Source: Brenneria goodwinii (lineage in GTDB: Bacteria > Pseudomonadota > Gammaproteobacteria > Enterobacterales > Enterobacteriaceae). Taken from it: 64,000 nucleotides of DNA. Of the stretch, positions 52,086 to 61,347 are shown one piece after another; positions within the stretch are counted from its first letter, which is position 1, and each line of letters begins with the position of its first letter. Position numbers and translations under genes: made by a program. A model generated the notes under the pieces. The model saw only the letters and a list, made by a program, of their open reading frames with translations. It was not told the DNA's origin and did no database searches. The stretch covers positions 2,046,001 through 2,110,000 of the forward strand of contig NZ_CP014137.1 in NCBI RefSeq assembly GCF_002291445.1. The letters run 5' to 3'.

Positions 52086-53375
52086 CTACGCCCGTTCGCT
52101 CAGCCGGGCAAGCTGTTCAAAATAATCCGGGAAGGTTTTCGCGGTGCACTTTGGATCCATGATGGTGATCGGCGTATCCGACAATGCCACCAGTGAAAAA
52201 CACATCGCCATACGGTGATCGTTATAGGTGTCGATTGCCGCGGATTTCAGATGGGCGGGTGGCGTGATGCGAATATAATCTTCCCCTTCTTCAACTTCCG
52301 CCCCCACTTTGCGCAATTCCGTCGCCATCGCGGTAAGACGATCGGTCTCTTTTACCCGCCAGTTATAAATATTCCGCAACGTAGTGGCGCCACCCGTTGC
52401 AAACAGCGCCGTCGTCGCGATCGTCATGGCGGCATCAGGAATGTGGTTCATATCCATATCAATCGCGTGAAGTTCGCCACGCTGGCATTCAATATAGTCA
52501 TCGCCCCAGCGGATCTTCGCCCCCATTTGCTCCAACACATCGGCAAAACGAATATCGCCCTGAACGCTTGAACGACCAACGCCGGTAACGCGAATCGTGC
52601 CGCCGCGGATCGCGCCCGCAGCCAGAAAATAAGACGCCGAAGACGCATCCCCCTCCACCAGATAATCTCCCGGCGAACGGTATTGCTGACGGCCAGATAC
52701 GTAAAACTGCTGGTAATTGTCGTTGCGCACCTCGATACCAAACGTTTTCATCATGTTCAATGTGATATCGATATAGGGTTTGGAAACCAGCTCACCCTGA
52801 ATACGGATATGGCTATCCTGGGGAGCCAGAGGCGTGGCCATCAATAGCGCGGTCAGAAACTGGCTGGATACGCTGCCATCAACGCTGATTTCACCGCCCT
52901 GAAACCCGCCCTGTAAACGTAACGGCGGATAGTTTTCCTGTTCCAGGTAATCCACTTTTGCGCCGCCCTGGCGCAAGGAATCAACCAGGTGGCCAATAGG
53001 ACGTTCTTTCATCCGGGGTTCTCCCGTCAGAATGATATCGCCTTTGGTCAAACATAGCGCCGCCGCCAGCGGACGCATGGCCGTTCCGGCATTTCCCAGA
53101 AACAGCTCTAAAGGCTTCAGAGCTTTTAATGCGCCGCCCAAACCGATAATTTCACACTGAGTACGGCTGGTAGAGAGGTGATAAGTCACACCCATCGCCT
53201 GCAGCGCATTCAGCATATGGCGAACGTCATCGCTGTCCAGCAAATTCGTCAGCCGCGTCGTTCCTTCAGCCAGGGCTGCCAGCAATAGCGCACGATTCGA
53301 TACGCTTTTTGAACCAGGGAGGTTGATCGTGCCGTTAATCAATTTAACCGGCTGTAGGGTCAGGGATTCCTGCAT
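52086..53375 (-). CDS. aroA: 5-enolpyruvylshikimate-3-phosphate synthase
   Basis: Sixth step of the shikimate pathway. 429 residues from 53375 (MQESLTLQP), close to E. coli 427. The PEP/S3P-binding motifs NLPGSKSVSNRALLLAALAE, LFLGNAGTAMRPLAAALCL and GEPRMKERPIGHLVD are intact; the Gly96-type residue is present, so it is a class I enzyme. Upstream in-frame codons overlap the Shine-Dalgarno TTGGAG and are excluded. It is cotranscribed behind serC through a hairpin. Confidence 0.97.
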   Translation of the reverse strand: MQESLTLQPVKLINGTINLPGSKSVSNRALLLAALAEGTTRLTNLLDSDDVRHMLNALQAMGVTYHLSTSRTQCEIIGLGGALKALKPLELFLGNAGTAMRPLAAALCLTKGDIILTGEPRMKERPIGHLVDSLRQGGAKVDYLEQENYPPLRLQGGFQGGEISVDGSVSSQFLTALLMATPLAPQDSHIRIQGELVSKPYIDITLNMMKTFGIEVRNDNYQQFYVSGRQQYRSPGDYLVEGDASSASYFLAAGAIRGGTIRVTGVGRSSVQGDIRFADVLEQMGAKIRWGDDYIECQRGELHAIDMDMNHIPDAAMTIATTALFATGGATTLRNIYNWRVKETDRLTAMATELRKVGAEVEEGEDYIRITPPAHLKSAAIDTYNDHRMAMCFSLVALSDTPITIMDPKCTAKTFPDYFEQLARLSERA

Positions 53376-53404
53376 GTGAAACTTATTCTCCAAACGTGAA
53401 CACA

Positions 53405-53429
53405 GAAACCCCGGTTATACCGGGGTTTC
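53405..53429 (-). terminator. Attenuator-like hairpin between serC and aroA
   Basis: Perfect 11-bp stem GAAACCCCGGT (53405-53415) with ACCGGGGTTTC (53419-53429), 3-base loop. In E. coli a partial terminator lies between serC and aroA and lowers aroA expression; this is the same position. Confidence 0.7.
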
Positions 53430-53468
53430 TTCATCAATTAACCATAACCGATTTTTTACGGCAAACCA

Positions 53469-54554
53469 TTATCCGTGACGACGTTCGAAGTCCGCCATGA
53501 ATTCAGTCAGTGCCTTAACGCCTTCCAACGGCATGGCGTTATAGATAGAAGCGCGCATACCGCCCACGGCACGGTGTCCTTTCAGCGCGTGCAAACCAGC
53601 GGCCTGAGCCTCTTCCAGGAAGACCTTATCCAGCTCAGCGTTCGCCAGCAGGAAAGGCACATTCATACGGGAGCGATTGGTCACGGCCACATCGTTGCTA
53701 TAGAAGCCGCTGTCATCAATGGCGCTATAAAGCAGATTAGCCTTATCCTGGTTGCGTTTTTCCATTTCAACCAGGCCGCCTTGCTCTTTCAACCATTTAA
53801 ACACCATACCTGACAGATACCAGGCAAAGGTCGGTGGGGTGTTAAACATGGAGCCATTGTCAGCCAGAATCTGATAATCAAGGATCGAAGGCAATTCACG
53901 ACGCGCTTTACCCAGCAAATCCTCGCGCACGATAACCAGCGTCAGCCCTGCGGGACCAATGTTTTTCTGCGCGCCGGCATAGATCACGCCATAACGACTC
54001 ACATCAATGGGGCGGGATAAGATACTGGAAGAGAAGTCGGCCACCACGATTTTGTCGCCGAAATCGGGTTCTTCTTCGATCGCCAAACCATCAATGGTTT
54101 CATTGGGGCAGTAATGAACGAATGCGGAATCATCGGACAATACCCACTCGCGCATCGGTTTTGCGCTGCGCAGGCCATCTACGCGCGTTTTCACATCCAC
54201 GACATTCGGGGTACAGTATTTTTCCGCTTCTTTAACGGCGCTGTGCGCCCAATAACCGCCGTCGATATAGTCAGCCTGCGTTTTATCTCCCAACAAATTA
54301 AGCGGTACCGCCGCAAACTGCGCGCGGGCGCCGCCATGACAGAAAAGCACTTTGTAATTGGCAGGGACTTTCAGCAAATCGCGCAAATCCTGCTCAGATT
54401 CGGTAGCGACCTGCATAAATTCTTTACTGCGGTGGCTGATTTCCATTACCGATGTACCCAGGCCATGCCAATTGCACAGTTCCTGTTCAGCCCGACGTAA
54501 TACTTCAACCGGCAGCATTGCTGGACCGGCGCTAAAATTAAAAACCTGAGTCAT
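53469..54554 (-). CDS. serC: Phosphoserine/phosphohydroxythreonine aminotransferase
   Basis: PLP enzyme for serine and pyridoxine synthesis. 361 residues (E. coli 362). Markers are FNFSAGPAMLPVEVLRRAEQ, LFCHGGARAQFAAVPLNLL, and the PLP lysine in YGVIYAGAQKNIGPAGLTLV. First gene of serC-aroA, divergent from ycaO. Confidence 0.97.
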   Translation of the reverse strand: MTQVFNFSAGPAMLPVEVLRRAEQELCNWHGLGTSVMEISHRSKEFMQVATESEQDLRDLLKVPANYKVLFCHGGARAQFAAVPLNLLGDKTQADYIDGGYWAHSAVKEAEKYCTPNVVDVKTRVDGLRSAKPMREWVLSDDSAFVHYCPNETIDGLAIEEEPDFGDKIVVADFSSSILSRPIDVSRYGVIYAGAQKNIGPAGLTLVIVREDLLGKARRELPSILDYQILADNGSMFNTPPTFAWYLSGMVFKWLKEQGGLVEMEKRNQDKANLLYSAIDDSGFYSNDVAVTNRSRMNVPFLLANAELDKVFLEEAQAAGLHALKGHRAVGGMRASIYNAMPLEGVKALTEFMADFERRHG

Positions 54555-54802
54555 TTCCCCTCACCACATCTCAGAAATAGCGATTATTTTATCACAATGG
54601 TTCAAGACACACTGTTTTAGTCTAGTATCGGTTTTATCACTCGACACTTATGGCTGCAATGCTTATTGCGTTTTGCCCCACAAAACGACTGTTGATAGGT
54701 TGCATCTCATCCTATGTTATCAATCTGTTACAGAATGAATAGAGTCCGCGTTAAAAAGCCCGTATCATGCACCTCTTATTCAAACAGACAAAAGTGAAGA
54801 CC

Positions 54803-56566
54803 ATGACCCAAACGTTCATCCCAGGCAAAGACGCCGCCCTGGAAGACTCCATCGCCCGTTTTCAGCAACAGCTCCAAAACCTGGGGTTTAATATCGAAGA
54901 AGCTTCATGGTTGAATCCTGTGCCTAACGTCTGGTCGGTCCACATTCGCGATCGTGACTGTCCTCTTTGCTTCACCAATGGTAAAGGCGCCAGCAAGAAA
55001 GCGGCTTTGGCTTCCGCCCTGGGGGAATACTTTGAACGCTTATCGACCAACTACTTTTTTGCGGATTTTTACCTCGGAAAAGCCATAGCACAGAGCGAGT
55101 TCGTTCATTATCCCAATGAAAAGTGGTTCCCCATGCCGGCTGATAACTCGCTGCCGGAAGGGATTCTGGACCCCCGCCTGCGTGAATTTTACGATCCGGA
55201 AAAAGAACTCGGCGCCAGCGATTTAATCGACCTGCAATCGGGTAACGCCGATCGAGGGATCTGCGCATTGCCTTTTATCCGCCAGTCCGATTTACAGACG
55301 GTCTATATTCCGATGAACATCATCGGCAATCTGTATGTGTCCAACGGCATGTCCGCCGGCAATACGGCCAATGAGGCGCGAGTTCAGGGATTATCCGAAG
55401 TCTTTGAACGCAGCGTCAAAAACCGCATTATTGCTGAGTCAATCAGCCTGCCGGACATTCCGCAAACGGTGTTAAACCGCTATCCAGGCGTGGTCGAAGC
55501 CATCGCCACGCTGGAAAAAGAAGGCTTCCCCATCTTCGCTTACGATGCTTCTCTTGGTGGACGCTATCCGGTTATTTGCGTTGTGCTGTTCAATCCGGCA
55601 AATGGAACCTGTTTCGCCTCATTTGGTGCGCACCCAGACTTTGGCGTGGCGCTTGAGCGTACGGTAACGGAACTTCTGCAAGGCCGCGGGCTGAAAGATC
55701 TGGATGTTTTTACCCCGCCGACGTTTGACGATGAGGAAGTCGCGGAGCATGCCAATCTGGAAACCCATTTTATCGACTCCAGCGGTCTGATCTCCTGGGA
55801 TATGTTTAAGAACCAGGCCGATTATGCGTTTGTGGACTGGGATTTCAGCGGCACCACGGAAGAGGAATTTGCCACGCTGATGGCTATTTTCCAACAGGAA
55901 GATAAAGAAGTGTACATTGCCGACTATCAGCATCTGTCCGTTTACGCCTGCCGTATTCTGGTTCCCGGTATGTCGGATATTTATCCCGCGGAAGATCTGC
56001 TGTTGGCCAATAACAGCATGGGCGCTCATCTGCGTGAAACGCTGCTAGCGCTGCCGGATAGCCAATGGGAAAAAGAAGAGTATCTCGCCCTGTTGCGGCA
56101 ACTGGATGACGAAGGTTTTGATGACTTTACCCGGGTACGAGAGCTGCTTGGCATCGCCACGGGTAAAGATAACGGCTGGTTCACTCTGCGCATTGGCGAG
56201 TTGAAATCAATGCTGGCGCTGGCCGGCGGCGATTTGGAGCAGGCATTAAGCTGGGCGGAATGGACTCTGGATTTCAACGACTCGATCTTTAGCGCGCAAC
56301 GCAGTAATTACTACCGCTGTCTGCAAACGTTGTTACAACTGGCGCTGGAACAGGAGCGCGATCCTGCCGGGTATTATGATGCTTTCGTCAAAATGTACGG
56401 ACGTGAAACCGTAGACGCCGCCAGTGCGGCGATCGCCGGGGAACAAGCCTTTCATGGGCTATTCACCGTTGATGATGCATTCACCGCGCTCCCCGCCCAT
56501 CGCGCATTGCTGGCTGCGTATGAGAAGCTGCAACGCGCGAAAAGTCGCTACTGGCCAGCAAAATAA
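54803..56566 (+). CDS. ycaO: YcaO, ribosomal protein S12 methylthiolation accessory factor
   Basis: ATP-dependent cyclodehydratase-fold protein; E. coli YcaO aids RimO in beta-methylthiolation of S12 Asp88. From the ATG at 54803 (MTQTFIPGKDAALEDSIARF) it has 587 residues, close to the E. coli length. Features are CFTNGKGASKKAALASALGE, the ATP-binding glutamates in YFERLSTNYFF and EARVQGLSEVFERSVKNRII, and a C-terminal TPR-like region (about 440-587). No precursor peptide gene is adjacent, which fits the house-keeping clade rather than azoline peptide synthesis. Confidence 0.95.
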   Translation: MTQTFIPGKDAALEDSIARFQQQLQNLGFNIEEASWLNPVPNVWSVHIRDRDCPLCFTNGKGASKKAALASALGEYFERLSTNYFFADFYLGKAIAQSEFVHYPNEKWFPMPADNSLPEGILDPRLREFYDPEKELGASDLIDLQSGNADRGICALPFIRQSDLQTVYIPMNIIGNLYVSNGMSAGNTANEARVQGLSEVFERSVKNRIIAESISLPDIPQTVLNRYPGVVEAIATLEKEGFPIFAYDASLGGRYPVICVVLFNPANGTCFASFGAHPDFGVALERTVTELLQGRGLKDLDVFTPPTFDDEEVAEHANLETHFIDSSGLISWDMFKNQADYAFVDWDFSGTTEEEFATLMAIFQQEDKEVYIADYQHLSVYACRILVPGMSDIYPAEDLLLANNSMGAHLRETLLALPDSQWEKEEYLALLRQLDDEGFDDFTRVRELLGIATGKDNGWFTLRIGELKSMLALAGGDLEQALSWAEWTLDFNDSIFSAQRSNYYRCLQTLLQLALEQERDPAGYYDAFVKMYGRETVDAASAAIAGEQAFHGLFTVDDAFTALPAHRALLAAYEKLQRAKSRYWPAK

Positions 56567-56660
56567 TGCTGATGGCGACACGGTAAAGACCTAGAATATT
56601 CGCTTCGCGGTTTTCACCCCATTACGGCGCGACACTATTTTTATTTTTCAAATTAAGCGC

Positions 56661-56698
56661 AACAATAACCCTTTTAAAAACAAGGGTTATTGTTGTTT
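56661..56698 (+). terminator. Terminator of ycaO
   Basis: A 13-bp perfect stem AACAATAACCCTT (56661-56673) with AAGGGTTATTGTT (56682-56694), 8-base A-rich loop, followed by GTTT, 94 bases past the ycaO stop. Confidence 0.75.
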
Positions 56699-57034
56699 GA
56701 AAATTAATATTTCCCGTCAAATTAACTAAAACGAAATCACTTTGTTGTTAAATGGTGAATATTTAGTTAAATTACATTAAAAGTAGCGTACTTAAATTAT
56801 ACAAGGCATGATATTTATTAACGCCAAATCAGGATGAAAACACCTGGTTATTCAAATATTTTTGTAAACTTTAAAATATTTTTTATTATAAAAATCAACA
56901 AGATAACCACACAAACCCGGACTTTACACGGCTGTACACCGGTGTTAGTTTCGCGCAATATGATCCACGTCAAATTTTGCTTTATACCGCTTTGTTAGTA
57001 TCTCGACGCTGATAAATTTTAAGAGAGAGTTAGT
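56699..57034 (+). promoter_or_regulatory. focA-pflB control region with FNR-like site
   Basis: A very AT-rich leader, as in the multi-promoter pfl region of E. coli. ATGAT-CCAC-GTCAA at 56960-56973 matches the FNR consensus TTGAT-N4-ATCAA at 8 of 10 positions. GTTAAAT at 56747-56753 and 56766-56772 and ATTAAAA at 56776-56782 resemble ArcA direct-repeat elements, weakly. A 10-bp palindrome ACACCGGTGT (56937-56946) lies just upstream of the FNR site. Exact promoters were not resolved. Confidence 0.65.
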
Positions 57035-57892
57035 GTGAAAGCTGACAACCCCTTCACTCTGCTATTACCGGCCGCAATGGCGAAAGTTGCCGAAGATGCC
57101 GGCGTCTATAAAGCAACAAAAAAACCGTGGGTAACGTTTTATCTGGCGATCACCGCGGGTGTTTTTATCTCGATTGCTTTTGTCTTTTATATTACCGCCA
57201 CCACCGGCACGGCAACGATACCTTTTGGTATTGCCAAACTCATCGGTGGTATTTGCTTCTCACTGGGATTGATGTTGGTTGTCGTTTGTGGAGCGGATTT
57301 ATTTACTTCCACCGTACTGACCGTCATCGCCAAAGCCAGTGGACGCATCACCTGGAAGCAGCTAGCCTTTAATTGGATTAACGTGTATATCGGTAATCTG
57401 ATCGGCGCGCTTTTCTTTGTTGCGCTGATTTGGTTCTCCGGCGAACATATGGTCGCCAATGGCGCATGGGGACTCAACATTCTGCAAACCGCGGAACACA
57501 AGCTTGAACATACTTTTGTTGAAGCGCTTTGTCTGGGGATTTTAGCCAACCTGATGGTATGCCTAGCCGTGTGGATGAGTTATTCCGGCCATAGTCTGAC
57601 AGACAAAATGTTCGCGATGATTCTTCCGGTCGGCATGTTTGTCGCCAGCGGTTTTGAACACAGCATCGCCAACATGTTCATGATCCCGATGGGCATAGTC
57701 ATCAAAAATTTCGCCACCCCCGAATTTTGGCAGGCCGTTGGGATGGCGCCCTCTCAGTTTGAACATTTAACTATTAGCCATTTTATCAGCGATAATCTGA
57801 TTCCAGTTACGATAGGAAACATTATTGGCGGTGGCTTTCTTGTAGGTTTAACATACTGGGTAATTTATTTACGCGGCGGAGACAAGCATTAA
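57035..57892 (+). CDS. focA: Formate channel FocA
   Basis: Pentameric formate/nitrite-type channel of the inner membrane exporting or importing formate during fermentation. 285 residues (E. coli 285). Start is GTG, as in E. coli. Six membrane segments; conserved AITAGVFISIAFVFYITATT, GGICFSLGLMLVVVCGADLF, and the central histidine in SGFEHSIANMFMIPMGI. It is 57 bases upstream of pflB. Confidence 0.97.
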   Translation: MKADNPFTLLLPAAMAKVAEDAGVYKATKKPWVTFYLAITAGVFISIAFVFYITATTGTATIPFGIAKLIGGICFSLGLMLVVVCGADLFTSTVLTVIAKASGRITWKQLAFNWINVYIGNLIGALFFVALIWFSGEHMVANGAWGLNILQTAEHKLEHTFVEALCLGILANLMVCLAVWMSYSGHSLTDKMFAMILPVGMFVASGFEHSIANMFMIPMGIVIKNFATPEFWQAVGMAPSQFEHLTISHFISDNLIPVTIGNIIGGGFLVGLTYWVIYLRGGDKH

Positions 57893-57949
57893 CGTGCAAT
57901 CAGCCGCAACGTCGGATTTTAAAAAATCCATATCAAAGGTAGGTGTAAA

Positions 57950-60235
57950 ATGACCGATCTGAATGAAAAACTGGCCAGCGCATGGCAAGGCTTTAGCAAA
58001 GGTGAATGGCAGGATGGAGTTAACGTTCGTGACTTCATTCAGAAAAACTATACGCCGTATGAAGGTGACGAATCCTTCTTGGCTGACGCTACCGCAGCAA
58101 CGACTGAGCTGTGGGATAAAGTCATGGAAGGCGTCAAGCTGGAAAACCGCACCCATGCACCGGTTGATTTTGATACCAACCTGGCATCAACCATCACCTC
58201 CCACGATGCGGGCTACATCAATAAGAGCCTGGAAAAAATCGTTGGTCTGCAGACCGATGCTCCGTTGAAGCGTGCGCTGATCCCATTCGGCGGGATCAAA
58301 ATGATTGAAAGTTCCTGCAAAGCGTATGACCGCGAGCTGGACCCTTCCATTAAAAAAATCTTTACCGAATATCGTAAAACCCATAACCAGGGCGTATTCG
58401 ACGTTTATACTCCGGACATCCTGCGCTGCCGTAAATCCGGCGTGCTGACCGGTCTGCCGGACGCCTACGGCCGTGGTCGTATCATCGGTGACTACCGTCG
58501 CGTTGCGCTGTACGGTATCGACTACCTGATGAAAGATAAATTCGCTCAGTTCGCTTCTCTGCAACCGGACCTGGAAAGCGGTGAAGATCTGGAAGGCACT
58601 ATCCGTCTGCGTGAAGAAATCGCTGAACAACATCGCGCACTTGGCCAGCTAAAAGAAATGGCTGCCAAATACGGTTGTGACATTTCTCGCCCGGCGACCA
58701 ACGCTCAGGAAGCGGTACAGTGGACTTACTTCGGCTACCTGGCCGCGGTGAAATCCCAGAACGGCGCCGCCATGTCCTTCGGTCGTGTATCCACATTCCT
58801 GGATATTTACATCGAACGTGACCTGGCCGCTGGCAAAATCAATGAAGAACAAGCTCAGGAACTGATTGACCACCTGGTCATGAAACTGCGTATGGTTCGT
58901 TTCCTGCGTACTCCTGAATATGATGAACTGTTCTCCGGCGACCCGATTTGGGCGACCGAATCTCTGGGTGGTATGGGTCTGGATGGTCGTACGCTGGTTA
59001 CCAAAAACAGCTTCCGCTTCCTGAACACCCTGTACACCATGGGGCCGTCTCCGGAACCGAACATCACTATCCTGTGGTCGGAAAAACTGCCGCTGAACTT
59101 CAAAAAATTCGCGGCGAAAGTCTCCATCGATACATCTTCTCTGCAATATGAAAACGATGATCTGATGCGTCCGGACTTCAACAGCGACGATTACGCGATT
59201 GCCTGCTGCGTTAGCCCGATGGTTGTGGGTAAACAAATGCAGTTCTTCGGCGCCCGTGCCAACCTGGCTAAAACCATGCTGTATGCTATCAACGGCGGCG
59301 TGGATGAAAAAATGAAGATGCAGGTTGGTCCGAAATCCGAACCGATCAAGAGCGAATACCTGAACTTCGACGAAGTTCTGGAACGCATGGATCACTTCAT
59401 GGATTGGCTGGCCAAACAGTACGTCACCGCGCTGAACGTCATTCACTATATGCATGACAAATACAGCTACGAAGCCGTGCTGATGGCGCTGCACGATCGT
59501 GATGTATACCGTACAATGGCTTGTGGTATCGCCGGTCTGTCCGTTGCTGCCGACTCCCTGTCCGCCATCAAATATGCCAAAGTTAAACCAATCCGTGACG
59601 AAGACGGCCTGGCTATCGACTTTGACATCGAAGGCGAATATCCGCAGTTCGGTAACAACGACCCACGCGTTGATGAACTGGCATGCGACCTGGTTGAACG
59701 CTTCATGAAGAAAATTCAGAAGCTGCATACCTACCGCAACGCCGTACCGACTCAGTCCGTTCTTACCATCACTTCCAACGTGGTATACGGTAAGAAAACC
59801 GGTAACACGCCTGATGGACGCCGTGCTGGCGCGCCGTTCGGTCCTGGTGCCAACCCGATGCACGGTCGTGACCAGAAAGGCGCTGTCGCCTCTCTGACTT
59901 CCGTTGCGAAACTGCCGTTCGCCTACGCGAAAGATGGTATCTCTTACACCTTCTCTATCGTACCGAATGCGCTGGGTAAAGATGACGATGTTCGTAAAGC
60001 CAACCTTGCCGGCCTGATGGATGGTTATTTCCATCATGAAACTGCCAACATTGAAGGTGGTCAGCATCTGAACGTCAACGTAATGAACCGTGAAATGCTG
60101 CTTGATGCCATGGAAAACCCGGAAAAATATCCGCAGTTGACCATCCGTGTATCTGGTTACGCAGTGCGCTTCAACTCGCTGACTAAAGAACAGCAGCAGG
60201 ATGTAATTACCCGTACTTTCACTCAGTCAATCTAA
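57950..60235 (+). CDS. pflB: Pyruvate formate-lyase
   Basis: Glycyl-radical enzyme converting pyruvate + CoA to acetyl-CoA + formate under anaerobiosis. 761 residues (E. coli 760). The two catalytic cysteines are in YAIACCVSPMVVG, and the radical glycine in IRVSGYAVRFNSL near the C-terminus. Codon use is strongly biased as in highly expressed genes. AGGTAGGT precedes the ATG. Confidence 0.98.
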   Translation: MTDLNEKLASAWQGFSKGEWQDGVNVRDFIQKNYTPYEGDESFLADATAATTELWDKVMEGVKLENRTHAPVDFDTNLASTITSHDAGYINKSLEKIVGLQTDAPLKRALIPFGGIKMIESSCKAYDRELDPSIKKIFTEYRKTHNQGVFDVYTPDILRCRKSGVLTGLPDAYGRGRIIGDYRRVALYGIDYLMKDKFAQFASLQPDLESGEDLEGTIRLREEIAEQHRALGQLKEMAAKYGCDISRPATNAQEAVQWTYFGYLAAVKSQNGAAMSFGRVSTFLDIYIERDLAAGKINEEQAQELIDHLVMKLRMVRFLRTPEYDELFSGDPIWATESLGGMGLDGRTLVTKNSFRFLNTLYTMGPSPEPNITILWSEKLPLNFKKFAAKVSIDTSSLQYENDDLMRPDFNSDDYAIACCVSPMVVGKQMQFFGARANLAKTMLYAINGGVDEKMKMQVGPKSEPIKSEYLNFDEVLERMDHFMDWLAKQYVTALNVIHYMHDKYSYEAVLMALHDRDVYRTMACGIAGLSVAADSLSAIKYAKVKPIRDEDGLAIDFDIEGEYPQFGNNDPRVDELACDLVERFMKKIQKLHTYRNAVPTQSVLTITSNVVYGKKTGNTPDGRRAGAPFGPGANPMHGRDQKGAVASLTSVAKLPFAYAKDGISYTFSIVPNALGKDDDVRKANLAGLMDGYFHHETANIEGGQHLNVNVMNREMLLDAMENPEKYPQLTIRVSGYAVRFNSLTKEQQQDVITRTFTQSI

Positions 60236-60265
60236 TTTCCCTGACTGTTTGAAAAGGCGTAAAAT

Positions 60266-60293
60266 AAAGGCTCCACGCGTGTGGGGCCTTTTT
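60266..60293 (+). terminator. Terminator of focA-pflB
   Basis: Stem AAGGCTCCAC (60267-60276) with GTGGGGCCTT (60281-60290), one T-G wobble, GCGT loop and TTT after it; 31 bases past the pflB stop. Confidence 0.85.
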
Positions 60294-60326
60294 CTCGCCC
60301 CGCGTAACGCCAAATCGTAGCATTAA

Positions 60327-60388
60327 AATCTGTTTTGCCAGCCACCTATCTATCTCAACGCGATGCTGGATGACTGGCAAAATAGATT
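60327..60388. repeat. Long imperfect inverted repeat between pflB and pflA
   Basis: Arms AATCTGTTTTGCCAG (60327-60341) and CTGGCAAAATAGATT (60374-60388) pair over 15 bp with a single G-U, enclosing 32 bases. There is no T tract, so it does not look like a terminator. It lies upstream of the pflA ribosome site by about 110 bases. Confidence 0.6.
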
Positions 60389-60508
60389 CGCAGCATTAGC
60401 CATACCATGTGTGTTCTATCACCGTTGTGACAGACACGCCGTCTGTTCGCTTATGACTGCGCTTACAAAGACCGCTATTGTTCGGTCAAACCTGGAGAAA
60501 ACCCTGCA

Positions 60509-61249
60509 ATGTCTGTAACTGGTCGCATCCACTCTTTTGAATCCTGCGGTACTGTAGATGGCCCGGGCATCCGCTTTATCGTTTTCTTTCAAGGCTGCCT
60601 GATGCGCTGCCTGTATTGCCATAACCGAGACACCTGGGATACTCATGCCGGAAAGGAAATTACGGTTGAGGAATTAATGAAAGAGGTCGTGACTTATCGC
60701 CACTTCATGAACGCATCGGGTGGTGGCGTCACCGCATCCGGTGGGGAAGCGATTCTGCAAGCCGAATTTGTCCGTGATTGGTTTCGTGCCTGCCATGCGG
60801 AAGGGATCAATACCTGTCTGGATACCAACGGGTTTGTTCGCCGCTATGAGCCGGTGATTGATGAGCTTTTGGACGTCACCGATTTGGTCATGCTCGACCT
60901 GAAGCAGATGAATGATGATATCCATCAAAACCTGGTTGGCGTATCTAACCATCGAACCCTCGACTTTGCCCGTTATCTGGCGAAGCGTAACATACGCACC
61001 TGGATACGTTACGTCGTCGTTCCCGGCTGGTCCGATGACGACAAATCCGCCCATATGCTCGGCGAATTCACCCAAAATATGTCGAATGTCGAAAAAATCG
61101 AACTCCTCCCCTATCACGAACTGGGTAAACATAAGTGGATAGCGATGGGTGAAGAGTACAAACTGGATGGTGTCAAACCGCCAAAAGCCGAGACAATGGA
61201 TCGCGTAAAATCGATCCTTGAAGGATACGGACACAAGGTAATGTATTGA
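60509..61249 (+). CDS. pflA: Pyruvate formate-lyase activating enzyme
   Basis: Radical-SAM enzyme that installs the glycyl radical on PflB. 246 residues (E. coli 246). The Fe-S cluster motif is CLMRCLYC within FFQGCLMRCLYCHNRDTW, preceded by CGTVDGPGIRFIVF; GGGVTASGGEAILQ and WIRYVVVPGWSDDD follow. GGAG lies 11 bases before the ATG. Confidence 0.97.
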   Translation: MSVTGRIHSFESCGTVDGPGIRFIVFFQGCLMRCLYCHNRDTWDTHAGKEITVEELMKEVVTYRHFMNASGGGVTASGGEAILQAEFVRDWFRACHAEGINTCLDTNGFVRRYEPVIDELLDVTDLVMLDLKQMNDDIHQNLVGVSNHRTLDFARYLAKRNIRTWIRYVVVPGWSDDDKSAHMLGEFTQNMSNVEKIELLPYHELGKHKWIAMGEEYKLDGVKPPKAETMDRVKSILEGYGHKVMY

Positions 61250-61347
61250 TTCAAGCGTGCGATAACACGTCCGTGACAGAACACCGTAAAACGCCGTGAT
61301 GAAATGAGCAGGCCAGAGGAAACTCCGGCCTGTTTGTCATTGTAGAC

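Noticed and set aside
54803..56566. ycaO as part of an azoline peptide (RiPP) cluster
   Set aside because: Length, neighbours (serC, focA) and the C-terminal TPR-like part match the house-keeping E. coli YcaO; no precursor or dehydrogenase gene is next to it.
58649..60067. 472-codon minus-strand frame inside pflB
   Set aside because: Produced by the strong codon bias of pflB; composition (Val, Phe, Arg, His) is not protein-like and no start context exists.
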